Positions 18,566 to 27,064 of a stretch of DNA of 64,000 nt are shown piece by piece. Below the pieces are notes generated by a model that was given only the letters and a program-made list of their open reading frames with translations, had not been told where the DNA came from and made no database searches. The translations under genes and the position numbers were made by a program. How positions within the stretch are numbered: the first letter of the stretch is position 1; each line of letters starts with the position of its first letter. Source of the DNA: Oleiagrimonas sp963817755 (GTDB lineage Bacteria; Pseudomonadota; Gammaproteobacteria; Xanthomonadales; Rhodanobacteraceae); contig CAWFPB010000002.1 of assembly GCA_963817755.1 (NCBI GenBank), positions 62,001 through 126,000 on the forward strand, in the 5' to 3' direction.

Positions 18566-20221
18566 TCAGGCTGGATCGCGGGGCCGGCGTTGCTGCCTTT
18601 CGGGCGTGGCCGGTTCATGGTTCGGGTTGGCAATGCAGATCCGGTCGCGGCCACCGCGCTTGGCCCGGTACATGGCGAGGTCGGCGGCCTCGGACAGTGT
18701 CCTGGGCTCGCTGGCGTGCTCAGGCAGGCTCGCCAGGCCCATGCTGGCCGTCACGCGCAGGTCGCCCCCCTCCTGGAGCGTGATGCGGATGGCGCGAAGG
18801 GCCTGCTGGATGGTCTCGGCCATGCGCGTCGCCGCCGCCGAGTCCATGCCGGGCAACAGGATCACGAATTCGTCGCCGCCGTAACGCGCTGCCATGTCCT
18901 CGGCGCGAAGGTGGTCGAGAATGACGTGCCCGAACCGGCGCAGGACCTCGTCGCCGACCAGGTGGCCACGCCCGTCGTTGATGTCCTTGAAACGGTCGAT
19001 ATCGATCCACAGCAGTGTCAGCGGAGTGTCATTTGTTGCGGCCTGCTGCACCTGTTCGATCAGTGCGATCTCCAGTTCACGGCGGTTGTGCAGTCCGGTC
19101 AGCGGGTCCTGTACCGCCATCTTCTCGAGCTGGTGCTCGATGCGCTTGCGGTCGGTGATGTTGACGATGATCCCTTCCAGCAGCGAGCCGTCGGCGGAGT
19201 GCATGACGCGGCCCTGCTCCCACACCCATCGTGGCTGCCCGTCGCGATGCAGGATGCGGTATTCGAGCGTGAACGACTGGTGCGCGCGCGTGGTCTGCTG
19301 CAGTCGCGACTCGATGCGCGGGCGATCCTCGGGATGGATCAACGAGGCATAGGCCACGCCGCGGTCGTCGATCAGGTCGTCGGTCGTGTAACCGGTCAGG
19401 CCCAGGCATCCCTTGGAGACAAAGCGCAGCGTCCAGCTGGCATCGTGACGGCGCCGGTAGACCATGCCCGGGACATTGGCCATGAGGATGGCCAACTGGC
19501 GGTCGCGCGCATGCAGCATCAGCCGCATCTGCTTGCGCTCGGTCACGTCGCGACCGATGGTGATCGAGCCCATCCCGCCGTTCTTGTCGAAGAATCGCCT
19601 GGAGTTCCAGGAGATGATCCTCTGGCTGCCGTCGCGACAGCGGATCCGCGTCTCGAGGTTTTCGATCTCGACGCCGTCGGTCAGGATTTCAGTGACCTTC
19701 GCGGTCACGCTCTCGCGGTAATCGGGATCCGGATATAGCAGCTCCCAGATTTCGTCACGCCCCAGCACGCGGTCGCGCGGGTAACCGCTGATCGTTTCGG
19801 CAGCCTTGTTCCATAGCGTGATGTGGGCCGAGGCATCGAGCGCGCTGATCCAGATGTTGGCGTTTTCGATGATGCTCTCGCGGAACTGGTGCAGTGCGTC
19901 CATTTCCGCTCGCTGGCGTACGAGATCGCGGACCTGCGCGGCATCCCGGCGCAGGAGCCGATGTAGTACCAGGAAAAGCAGGATGCCGGTGGCGAGGACG
20001 AACAACCATCCCTTCCAGGTCTGGTAGTGCATGAGCCAATGCGGATCGTGGGACCAGGCATGCAGCAACATGTCCGAAATGGCGATCCAGGCCGTACCGC
20101 AAAGCACGTACAACAACGCGCCCAGCGCGGCGCGCCTTGCGGGGGAGCCGGGCGCGTGCTCGACTCCCGGTGGAGCGACGTTCCTATCTTCCACTGACTG
20201 GAGCTTCGTGGTGGCGGACAT
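18566..20221 (-). CDS. Membrane-anchored PAS-PAS-GGDEF diguanylate cyclase
   Basis: Makes the second messenger cyclic di-GMP from two GTP. The 551-residue protein has two N-terminal transmembrane segments (LGALLYVLCGTAWIAI and WLFVLATGILLFLVL), a PAS domain with PAC-type RIISWNSRRFF, a second PAS (GMVYRRRHDASW to GIIVNITDRK), then GGDEF with DPLTGLHNRRELE and the active-site ARYGGDEFVILLPG. The inhibitory I-site RxxD is present as RAED five residues before GGDEF, so product feedback is likely. No EAL domain. ATG 20221 is used because a longer frame would run into the tRNA gene. The signals sensed by the PAS domains are unknown. Confidence 0.92.
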   Translation of the reverse strand: MSATTKLQSVEDRNVAPPGVEHAPGSPARRAALGALLYVLCGTAWIAISDMLLHAWSHDPHWLMHYQTWKGWLFVLATGILLFLVLHRLLRRDAAQVRDLVRQRAEMDALHQFRESIIENANIWISALDASAHITLWNKAAETISGYPRDRVLGRDEIWELLYPDPDYRESVTAKVTEILTDGVEIENLETRIRCRDGSQRIISWNSRRFFDKNGGMGSITIGRDVTERKQMRLMLHARDRQLAILMANVPGMVYRRRHDASWTLRFVSKGCLGLTGYTTDDLIDDRGVAYASLIHPEDRPRIESRLQQTTRAHQSFTLEYRILHRDGQPRWVWEQGRVMHSADGSLLEGIIVNITDRKRIEHQLEKMAVQDPLTGLHNRRELEIALIEQVQQAATNDTPLTLLWIDIDRFKDINDGRGHLVGDEVLRRFGHVILDHLRAEDMAARYGGDEFVILLPGMDSAAATRMAETIQQALRAIRITLQEGGDLRVTASMGLASLPEHASEPRTLSEAADLAMYRAKRGGRDRICIANPNHEPATPERQQRRPRDPA

Positions 20222-20417
20222 CCTGCCCTCTGTCGCCGATTCTAGCGCCAGCCACGCGCATTGCGCCATGGCCAACGACGAGCCTCTCGATAGGCACGGT
20301 CCGGCGACTTCGCTACAATGCCCCACCGGCCGCATGCCGTACGTGCAGGGCCGGCGCCGGCGCAAACCGGCGAGCGACCGCCCTGGTCGCTTCCGCCATC
20401 GGCCGAACGAAGACAAC

Positions 20418-20494
20418 GCGCCCGTAGCTCAGCTGGATAGAGTACTGCCCTCCGAAGGCAGGGGTCACAGGTTCGAATCCTGTCGGGCGCGCCA
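20418..20494 (+). tRNA. tRNA-Arg (anticodon CCG)
   Basis: 77-base cloverleaf: acceptor GCGCCCG / CGGGCGC, D-arm region GCTCAGCTGGATAGAGT, anticodon stem CTGCC / GGCAG with loop CTCCGAA giving CCG, T-arm ACAGG-TTCGAAT-CCTGT, discriminator G and encoded CCA. Reads the CGG arginine codon, frequent in this genome. Confidence 0.97.
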
Positions 20495-20550
20495 TCTTGC
20501 GATCCACTGCGGATCGACCGCGAGGCGAGGATCCATCGGTTCCCTGCATG

Positions 20551-20578
20551 CACCGTCCGCCGTCACCGACGGACGGTG
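20551..20578. terminator. Hairpin between tRNA-Arg and the convergent membrane-protein gene
   Basis: 9-base stem CACCGTCCG / CGGACGGTG with a 10-base loop. It lies 56 bases after the tRNA and 11 bases beyond the end of the minus-strand gene, a position suited to a bidirectional terminator. No T-run. Confidence 0.45.
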
Positions 20579-20589
20579 GCGATGGCATT

Positions 20590-21054
20590 TCAGGTCGCGT
20601 CTGCCGTCCCGGCGCCACGACCCAGCCTGGCGTATGCGGCACCCAGCACGGCGCCCCAGACCAGATGCAGTACCAGGGTCATCACCGGTGCCATCGGGCC
20701 CAGCTTCAGGCCGAACAGGCCGGCGCCGGCCATCGGCATGGGAATCAGCATCATCAGCAGTCAGGCCAGCACGCTGAAAGACAGGGCTTTGCGCACCGCA
20801 CTGGAGCCGGGCAATACCGGCTGCAAGAGCGCGAAGCTGATGCCCCACAGCACGGTGCCGATGAAGAAGTGCGCGATCCAGCCGATGGCGGGACTGGCGG
20901 GCAGGCCCATGTGGGCATGCGCCATGCCGGAAAGCATGTGGATCACGTTCATCTGCGGCAGCATGCCCATGGCGCCCTTGATCAGCATCAGGACGGAAAG
21001 CACTACGGTGGCGACAAAGCCGGCCACGATGGCGCGTGCGTAACCGTTGTGCAT
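20590..21054 (-). pseudogene. DUF6789-like small membrane protein interrupted by an in-frame TGA
   Basis: Translation from ATG 21054 (GGGAGAA upstream) gives a hydrophobic protein starting MHNGYARAIVAGFVATVV that stops after 97 residues at TGA 20761-20763. The same frame continues past the stop as LLMMLIPMPMAGAGLFGLKLGPMAPV and ends at 20590, for 155 codons in all, and the downstream part keeps the membrane character and family look. One G-to-A change from TGG (Trp) would explain the stop. Family resemblance (DUF6789, YagU-like) is from memory and unverified. Follows the ECF sigma gene by 23 bases, so it was probably in its operon. Confidence 0.7.
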
Positions 21055-21077
21055 GCGGTTCTCCCTGTACAGGTCAG

Positions 21078-21587
21078 TCAGTCGGAAAGGTATTCGCGGA
21101 TCATCAGGCGCCCGCGATGGATGCGGCTCATGACCGCCTCGCGCGTGAGCTTGAGCCGGTCGGCGATGTCGCGGATCGAGCATTCGTTGTCATCGCGCAG
21201 CATGATCGCCTCGCGGTACTTGGGTGGCAGCGAGGCGATCGCGGCCATCAGGTCGGCCTGCAGGTCCGGATGGGCGTGGTAGACGAACAGCACGTCGTCC
21301 GGGTCCGGCAACGGTGCCGGCAGGCGGCCGTGATGCATCAGGCGATAGCATTCGCGACGGATGATGGAGAACATCCAGGCCGGGAAGGCGGCCAGCGTGC
21401 GCAGGGCGCCGATGCGCCGGTAGACCAGCCACAGACTTTCCTGCACGGCGTCTTCCGCATCGCTGTGCGTGGCGCATTCGGCATGTGCGATTCGGCGCAT
21501 GTCCGGCTGGCAATGGGCCAGCAGGTCTTCCAGGGCGACCGGGTCGCCCTGACGCGCTCTTTCGACGAGTGTCTGGTCCAATGGCAC
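21078..21587 (-). CDS. ECF-type RNA polymerase sigma factor
   Basis: 169 residues with sigma region 2 (DAEDAVQESLWLVYRRIGAL, a -10 recognition helix type) and region 4 with a helix-turn-helix (LPPKYREAIMLRDDNECSIRDIADRLKLTREAVMSRIHRGR). The GTG start at 21587 is preceded by a G-rich stretch. No anti-sigma gene with a zinc-binding motif follows; the partner is instead the small membrane-protein gene 23 bases downstream, which might be its regulator or its target. The signal it answers is unknown. Confidence 0.88.
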   Translation of the reverse strand: MPLDQTLVERARQGDPVALEDLLAHCQPDMRRIAHAECATHSDAEDAVQESLWLVYRRIGALRTLAAFPAWMFSIIRRECYRLMHHGRLPAPLPDPDDVLFVYHAHPDLQADLMAAIASLPPKYREAIMLRDDNECSIRDIADRLKLTREAVMSRIHRGRLMIREYLSD

Positions 21588-21773
21588 GTCCCGTCCCCCG
21601 GGGGGCGATGAAGATGTCCTACATCAACATGGAGGGATGCGGGAAGCAAAAGGATTCATCGCTGTTTTGCCATGATGCAAAATCAGTGACTTGCGAATGA
21701 TTTCGGGTGTACCGAGCGGCAAGGGCAGGGCCGGCACGGGGGGGCGGGGATACCGGATCCGCAGCCGGCGAGG

Positions 21774-23702
21774 TTAGCTGGCGGTCTGGGCGGTGCGGTC
21801 GGTTGCGCCGTTCCGGGAGCGCTCGGTGCTGTCCGCGGCGGCGGTCACGGCCAGATCCGCGCGCGCCCATTGCAGCCATTCGCTGAACACGATCAGCGTC
21901 CACAGAGGGCGGGCGTGGTCGCGGCGGCGGGCCTGGTGTTCGTCCAGCAGTTCGATGGCCCGGGCGCAGGGAATGCCGGCCGCTTCCAGGGCATCGCTGG
22001 ACAGGCGTGAACGGGCCCAGTCGTGCAGCGGTCCGCGCAGCCAGGCGGCCAGCGGGACCGAAAGGCCGCGCTTGCGCCGGTGCACGATCGAGCGCGGCAG
22101 GTAGCGCAGCGCGTAATCCTTGAGGAAGGCCTTGGTGTTGAGGCCGCGCACCCGTTCGCGCACCGGAAGGCGGGCGGCGAAATCGATCACTTCCGGGTCC
22201 AGAAATGGCGCGCGGATTTCCAGTGCGTGGCGCATGCCGCCACGATCGGCCTTGGCCATCAGCGCCTCGGGAAGCGAATGGCGGATGTCGTAGCACTGGA
22301 TCTCGTCCATCAGGTCCATGCCCGGATGCGCAATCGCCGGCAGGCTGGCGTCCACGCCGAGGCGTTCGAGCACGTCCGGCTGCATGTTGGCGGTCCACAG
22401 CATGTGCCGGGCCAGTCCCGGAAGGTCCTGGCCCTGCACGAAGCGCTTGAGCAGGAACGAGACGGTCATCTTCTTGTCACTGACCGGCAGGTGCTCGATC
22501 AACGAACGCAGGCCGTTGCGCAGGAACCCGGGCAGGTTGGCGTACCAGCCCGCGAAGCGCGCGCCGAGGTAGGTCGGATAGCCGCCGAACAGCTCGTCGG
22601 CGCCCTCGCCGCCCAGCACCACGCGCACGTCGCGGCCGGCGCGCTCGGCGATGCGCGCCAGCGGGATCCAGGCGGGGTCGGCGAGCGGCTCGCCGGTGGC
22701 GTGGACCAGGTCGCGAAGCGTGCCCGGCACGTCGTCGGCGCCCACCGTCACGGTGTCGTAGTCGCAGCCCAGCTGCTCGGCCACCTGGGCGGCATAGTCG
22801 CCCTCGTCGTAGGAGGCCTCGGCGAAGCGGATGCCGTAGGTGGTCAGCGAACGCTCCGGCCACACGCTGCGTGCCACGGCGGTCAGCAGCGAGGAATCCA
22901 GGCCGCCGCTGAGCAGCACGCCGAAATCGACGTCGATGTCGCTCTGGCGATGCACCGCCTTGCGAAAGATTTCGTCGAAGGCGTCCGCATCGGGCTTGCG
23001 CACCTTGGGCACCCGGCCCAGCGGGCAGGTCCAGTAGTTGCGGGTCTGCACGCCGTCGCGGCCGATGGTGACGATTTCGGCCGGTTGCACCTTGTGGCAG
23101 CCGGCAAACGGCGAGGCCGGAGCCGGGGTGTAGCCGGCGCGCAGGAAATGACGCACGTTCTCCAGGTTCAGGTCCGGAACGGCGGGCAGGCCGGCGCGCA
23201 GGGAGGCCAGCTCGCTGGAGAAGAACACGCCGTGTTCGTTGCGCGTGTAGTACAGGTGGCGCTCGCCGATGCGGTCGCGCGCCAGCAGCAACTCGTGGCT
23301 GCGCGGGTCCCAGATGGCGACGGCGAACACGCCTTCCAGGCGCGCCGCGAAATCGCTGCCCAGCTCCAGGTACAGCGGCGGGATCACCGCCACGTCCGAG
23401 GTACGATCGATCACGTGGCCGCGTTCTTCCAGCCAGCTGCGCAGTTCGCGGTGGTTGTCGATCTCGCCGTTGCACACCACCACCACACCGGTGGCTTCGT
23501 CGTGCATGAGCGGCGGCTCGTGGTCGCGCACGCTGCGGATGGCCAGGCGGTTGGCGCCCATCGAGCCATTGTCGAGCACGCAGGTGTCGTGGCCGTTGGG
23601 GCCGCGATGGGCCATGGCGGCCAGCATGTCGCGCGTGCGCCGGTGGTGGTCCGGGGCGAGGGGCTGGCCGTGCAGGGCGAGAAATCCGCAGATGCCGCAC
23701 AT
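21774..23702 (-). CDS. asnB: Glutamine-hydrolysing asparagine synthetase family protein
   Basis: Two-domain amidotransferase, 642 residues. N-terminal glutaminase with the catalytic Cys directly after Met (MCGICGFLA), MAHRGPNG and NGEIDNHRELR; C-terminal ATP-pyrophosphatase domain with LLSGGLDSSLLTA and GGEGADELFGGYP. Members of this length (about 640) either make asparagine or amidate uronic acids and other carboxylates in surface glycans. Starts 2 bases after the stop of the ArnT-like glycosyltransferase gene, so it is the last gene of a LABN-glycosyltransferase-AsnB operon, which leans toward a glycan-amidating role. Free asparagine synthesis is the alternative. Confidence 0.88.
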   Translation of the reverse strand: MCGICGFLALHGQPLAPDHHRRTRDMLAAMAHRGPNGHDTCVLDNGSMGANRLAIRSVRDHEPPLMHDEATGVVVVCNGEIDNHRELRSWLEERGHVIDRTSDVAVIPPLYLELGSDFAARLEGVFAVAIWDPRSHELLLARDRIGERHLYYTRNEHGVFFSSELASLRAGLPAVPDLNLENVRHFLRAGYTPAPASPFAGCHKVQPAEIVTIGRDGVQTRNYWTCPLGRVPKVRKPDADAFDEIFRKAVHRQSDIDVDFGVLLSGGLDSSLLTAVARSVWPERSLTTYGIRFAEASYDEGDYAAQVAEQLGCDYDTVTVGADDVPGTLRDLVHATGEPLADPAWIPLARIAERAGRDVRVVLGGEGADELFGGYPTYLGARFAGWYANLPGFLRNGLRSLIEHLPVSDKKMTVSFLLKRFVQGQDLPGLARHMLWTANMQPDVLERLGVDASLPAIAHPGMDLMDEIQCYDIRHSLPEALMAKADRGGMRHALEIRAPFLDPEVIDFAARLPVRERVRGLNTKAFLKDYALRYLPRSIVHRRKRGLSVPLAAWLRGPLHDWARSRLSSDALEAAGIPCARAIELLDEHQARRRDHARPLWTLIVFSEWLQWARADLAVTAAADSTERSRNGATDRTAQTAS

Positions 23703-23704
23703 GG

Positions 23705-25258
23705 TCAGTGCGTCCCGTTCGGGCCGGGAGCCGGCGCGGCGCGCATCAGCACCAGGCGGCGGTGGCGCCAGGTGCCCAGCATGCGCGGTGCCGGGGCGGC
23801 CGATGTGCGGCAGCGGGCCGCGGCCTGCTCAACTTCCGCCAGCTGCACGCCGGAATCGACGGCCAGCAGCACGTCCGGGTGGCGGTGCAGCACCTTGCAC
23901 AGGCGGGTCTCGCGATCGGCCTGATGCCAGCCGATGCCGTAGACCGGGCGGTTCATGTACATGCGCATGCCCCACGGCGTGCTTTCCTCGACCGCGTTGC
24001 GGCTGGTGGTGTCGAGGATGAAGGCCATGGCATCGAACCGGGCGCCATGGGTCATGGCCTTGACCTGCTGCGTGCGCAAGCGGTTGTCGGCCTTCGGGTG
24101 CACGGCGTAGGCGGCCGTGGCCTTGATCGCCAGCAGCAGTACGAGCCATGCGCCGAGCGCCAGTTGCTGGCCGCGCCGGGCGAGTTCGATACGCGGTGCG
24201 AGCGCCCGCGCCAGCAGCAGCGATTGCGGCATGAACAACGGAAGCACGTACAGCGGCAGCCGCGAGCGCGACAGGCAGAACACCACCATCGGCACCACGA
24301 ACCAGAGCCAAAGGAACAACGACGGATCGCCCCGGCGCCAGCCTTCCACCCAGCGCGCCGGCGTCAGCACCGTCCCGGCGCGGCGGGCCACGGCCGGCCA
24401 CCAGGGCAGCGAGCCCAGCGCCAGCACCGGCAGGTAGACCGTGATCCACCCGTACCACTGGGCGTGGCGACCCTGGGCACCGGTGAACAGGCGGTCGTAG
24501 ACTTCGTAGTGCAGGTAATAGTCCAGCAGGCCCGGCGTACGGATCACCACCAGGGCGTACCAGGAAAAGCCGACCACGAGGAACAGGGCCAGGCCGGTCA
24601 GCCCGAACAGGCGACCCAGGCCGCGCCAGCCCTCGCGCCGGAACACGAACGGCGCCATGCCCAGCAGCGGCATCAGACCCGGCGGGCCCTTGGTCAGGAA
24701 GGCCAGGCCGAAGCCCAGCCACATCAGCCAGCGCCAGCGCAGGGCGGCCGGGCTGTCGGACGGCACGCGGCCCAGCCAGGCGCGCACGAAGCCCAGCACG
24801 GCCAGCGCCTCGAACAGGGTCAGGATCACGTCGGTGCTGACGATGTTCGCCGCCAGGAACGGGAACAGCGAGCTGGCGTAGACCAGTCCCGGCAGCCAGG
24901 GCTTGTCGGGCACCAGGTCGCGGCCCATGGCCGCTACCAGCAGGGCGGTGAGGATGAAGGCCAGGGCATAGGGCGCGCGCACGGCCCAGGCCGAGCGGCC
25001 GAACGCCTCGATCGAGCCGGCGATGACCCAGGCGGTCATGGGCGGCTTGGTGAAGTTCGGGCGGTCGACGCTGTAGTGCGGCATCAGGAAGTGGCCGGAG
25101 TCGACCATCTGCAGCGCGTTGGAGGAATAGCGGCCCTCGTCGGTGCTGTACAGCGCACGCGCGCCCTGGAAGGCGAAGCCGAGCACCAGCAGCAGGGCGA
25201 GCAGGCCCAGCCAGTGCCTGCGCGGGGCAGGCCGGTCCACGGAAACGGAACCGTTCAT
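23705..25258 (-). CDS. ArnT/PMT-like membrane glycosyltransferase (GT-83 type)
   Basis: Polytopic inner-membrane protein of 517 residues that moves a sugar from a polyprenyl phosphate carrier to a lipid or glycan on the periplasmic face. The first periplasmic loop carries the family's acidic motif in YSTDEGRYSSNALQM with NFTKPPMTAW next; LTKGPPGLMPLL follows, and roughly eleven hydrophobic helices precede a soluble tail. The ATG overlaps the stop of the LABN gene as ATGA and the asnB-like gene starts 2 bases after its stop. The substrate (aminoarabinose or another sugar) cannot be told from the sequence. Confidence 0.85.
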   Translation of the reverse strand: MNGSVSVDRPAPRRHWLGLLALLLVLGFAFQGARALYSTDEGRYSSNALQMVDSGHFLMPHYSVDRPNFTKPPMTAWVIAGSIEAFGRSAWAVRAPYALAFILTALLVAAMGRDLVPDKPWLPGLVYASSLFPFLAANIVSTDVILTLFEALAVLGFVRAWLGRVPSDSPAALRWRWLMWLGFGLAFLTKGPPGLMPLLGMAPFVFRREGWRGLGRLFGLTGLALFLVVGFSWYALVVIRTPGLLDYYLHYEVYDRLFTGAQGRHAQWYGWITVYLPVLALGSLPWWPAVARRAGTVLTPARWVEGWRRGDPSLFLWLWFVVPMVVFCLSRSRLPLYVLPLFMPQSLLLARALAPRIELARRGQQLALGAWLVLLLAIKATAAYAVHPKADNRLRTQQVKAMTHGARFDAMAFILDTTSRNAVEESTPWGMRMYMNRPVYGIGWHQADRETRLCKVLHRHPDVLLAVDSGVQLAEVEQAAARCRTSAAPAPRMLGTWRHRRLVLMRAAPAPGPNGTH

Positions 25259-25536
25259 TGGTCCTGCTCTTGCCGGTCGCGCCTGAGCAGCTGCAGGTTG
25301 CGCAGGAAAATCATCAGGGTCAGTGTCTCGCCCGCGATGAACACGGGCTCCCTCCGGTGGATGGCGTAGGCCAGCAGCACCACGCCGCCGGCCACGCTGA
25401 AGTACCAGAAGACGGTCGGGATCACGCTCCGGCCGTGGGATTCGCTGTACAGCCACTGCACCAGGAAACGCGCGCCGAAAAGCGCCTGTCCGGCGAAGCC
25501 GATGGAGAGCCAAAGCGTCTGTTCGGTTAGCGTCAT
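25255..25536 (-). CDS. LABN-domain (lipid A biosynthesis N-terminal) small membrane protein, copy 1
   Basis: 93 residues with three hydrophobic segments and the LABN pattern: FAGQALFGARFLVQWLYSE, SVIPTVFWYFSVAGGVVLLAYAIHRREPVFI and a final RNLQLLRR. Such proteins accompany membrane glycosyltransferases in envelope loci; their biochemical role is not settled. ATG 25536 is chosen because the domain begins there; the upstream in-frame extension is unlikely. It overlaps the ArnT-like gene (ATGA) and is divergent from a paralogue at 25749. Confidence 0.82.
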   Translation of the reverse strand: MTLTEQTLWLSIGFAGQALFGARFLVQWLYSESHGRSVIPTVFWYFSVAGGVVLLAYAIHRREPVFIAGETLTLMIFLRNLQLLRRDRQEQDQ

Positions 25537-25748
25537 GAAAAAACTGGTTGCTGGAGTGAACGGGTGGATCCGGCGAGCACGGGGCACCGCCCCGGCTCCA
25601 CCAACGGGAGCTGCGACCCGTCCCGTGGACCGCAATCGCGTACCGGTACGCGCAAAGCGTGCGGCCGGCCTGCTATTCTACCTGACTTGCGCGCCGGGTC
25701 CCGCACCGGAACGGCCCGCCGATCCGACGCAGAACCGAGGTTGCAAGC

Positions 25749-26057
25749 ATGGGAACATCCACCGCCGTCTGGCTGGTCGTCGGATTCGTCGGCCAGGGCA
25801 TCTTTGCGGCGCGATTCCTGGTGCAGTGGCTGTACAGCGAGATCCGCAAGCGCAGCGTCTTCCCCGAGATTTTCTGGTACTTCAGCGTCATCGGCGGCGT
25901 GGTGCTGCTCACCTACGCCATCCACAAGCGCGATCCGGTGTTCATCCTCGGCCAGGCCGGCGGCCTGCTGGTGTACCTGCGCAACCTGCAGTGGCGCTTG
26001 CGCGAGCGGCGCCGTGCGCAGGCGGATCGCGCGGAGGCGAAGCGCGCGGAACGTTGA
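25749..26057 (+). CDS. LABN-domain small membrane protein, copy 2
   Basis: 102 residues, clearly paralogous to the minus-strand protein 213 bases away: GQGIFAARFLVQWLYSE, SVFPEIFWYFSVIGGVVLLTYAIHKRDPVFI and YLRNLQWRLRERRR line up segment for segment. Three membrane helices and a basic, Arg-rich cytoplasmic tail longer than that of copy 1. The ATG follows a short purine stretch. The two copies diverge from a shared 212-base region that must hold both promoters. Single-gene unit on this strand; its glycosyltransferase partner is not adjacent, so it may serve the same system as copy 1. Confidence 0.82.
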   Translation: MGTSTAVWLVVGFVGQGIFAARFLVQWLYSEIRKRSVFPEIFWYFSVIGGVVLLTYAIHKRDPVFILGQAGGLLVYLRNLQWRLRERRRAQADRAEAKRAER

Positions 26058-26378
26058 AGTCATGAGCGGCCTCGGGGACGACCCGCGTCGACAGGTCCGG
26101 GCTGGACGTGCGGACCGAGCATAGGCCGCCAACCTTAACCGGGACTTTCGCGCGGTCAACCAGATCCGCAACCACGCCCGCTTGGGCATGCTGGATGCGT
26201 CTCGGCATGTGCGAGATGCAATGCGAACGGCCGCGCCGGATTCTGACAGGTTCACAGCCGCAGTGAATCGACCGTACGGGCGGGCAGGCACGCCCCGTCA
26301 TGCGCCCGTCATGTGTCGATCAAGCGGCTGCAACGTGATGCGCCGATGCTGGCCATGAGCGCATCGCGGAGCACGCAC
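26058..26378. other. Gap before the PAP2 gene; no gene seen
   Basis: 321 bases between the LABN gene and the PAP2 phosphatase start. I find no convincing ORF with a ribosome-binding site and no strong hairpin. It presumably carries the PAP2 promoter. Confidence 0.5.
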
Positions 26379-26921
26379 ATGAATCCGGTCAGGATGCAAC
26401 CCACGCTCGATGCCCGCCTGTGCACGCACGCCAACCGCTGGGGCGCGCGGCGGGTCATCGGGCGCTTCTTCGCCGTCGTCAGCCGGCTTGGCGACGGCGT
26501 GTTCTGGTACGCGCTGATGACGGCGCTGGCCCTGTTGGGCGGCACGCGCGGCCTGCAGGCCGCTGCGCACATGGCCGTGGTCGGCCTGCTGTCGCTGGCG
26601 CTGTACCGCTCGCTCAAGGGCTGGACGAAGCGTCCGCGCCCGTTCCGCGCCTGCCCCGGGGTCATCGCCCACGTGCCGCCGCTGGACGAGTTCAGTTTCC
26701 CTTCCGGGCACACCCTGCAGGCGGTTGGCTTCACCCTGGTCGCGCTGGCCTATGTCCCGGCACTGTGGATCATCCTGATGCCCTTCACGGTGCTCGTGGC
26801 GCTGTCGCGCGTGGTGCTGGGCCTGCACTACCCCAGCGACGTGCTGGCGGCTTGCGGGATCGGCGGCCTGCTCGGCGGGCTGTCGCTGTACGCGGCGCAT
26901 GGACTGGCGATCCTGTTGTAG
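26379..26921 (+). CDS. PAP2-family membrane phosphatase
   Basis: 180 residues with the three-part acid phosphatase signature: KGWTKRPRPF, FPSGHTLQAVGF and SRVVLGLHYPSDV, spread over membrane helices. Members dephosphorylate lipid pyrophosphates or phosphates on the periplasmic side, such as undecaprenyl pyrophosphate, lipid A or phosphatidate. ATG 26379 is preceded by GCGGAG; longer in-frame starts add polar residues and are less likely. The neighbourhood of ArnT-like and LABN genes fits a polyprenyl-phosphate recycling role, an inference. Confidence 0.87.
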   Translation: MNPVRMQPTLDARLCTHANRWGARRVIGRFFAVVSRLGDGVFWYALMTALALLGGTRGLQAAAHMAVVGLLSLALYRSLKGWTKRPRPFRACPGVIAHVPPLDEFSFPSGHTLQAVGFTLVALAYVPALWIILMPFTVLVALSRVVLGLHYPSDVLAACGIGGLLGGLSLYAAHGLAILL

Positions 26922-27064
26922 ACCACCGGGCGGTTGTGCGGCATGGCTTGACGCCGAACCTGCCGGATCCGGGTCCCGGAGGCATGGCGCATCCTCCGCT
27001 GCATGAGCTGCTCCCGAGGTTTTCCGTGTACGTTGGCGCGCAGGAGATACACAGGAGTGATCCC

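Noticed and set aside
20761..20763. Selenocysteine insertion at the in-frame TGA of the small membrane protein
   Set aside because: No selenoprotein family fits, and no SECIS-like stem was seen directly after the TGA. A single TGG-to-TGA change is simpler.
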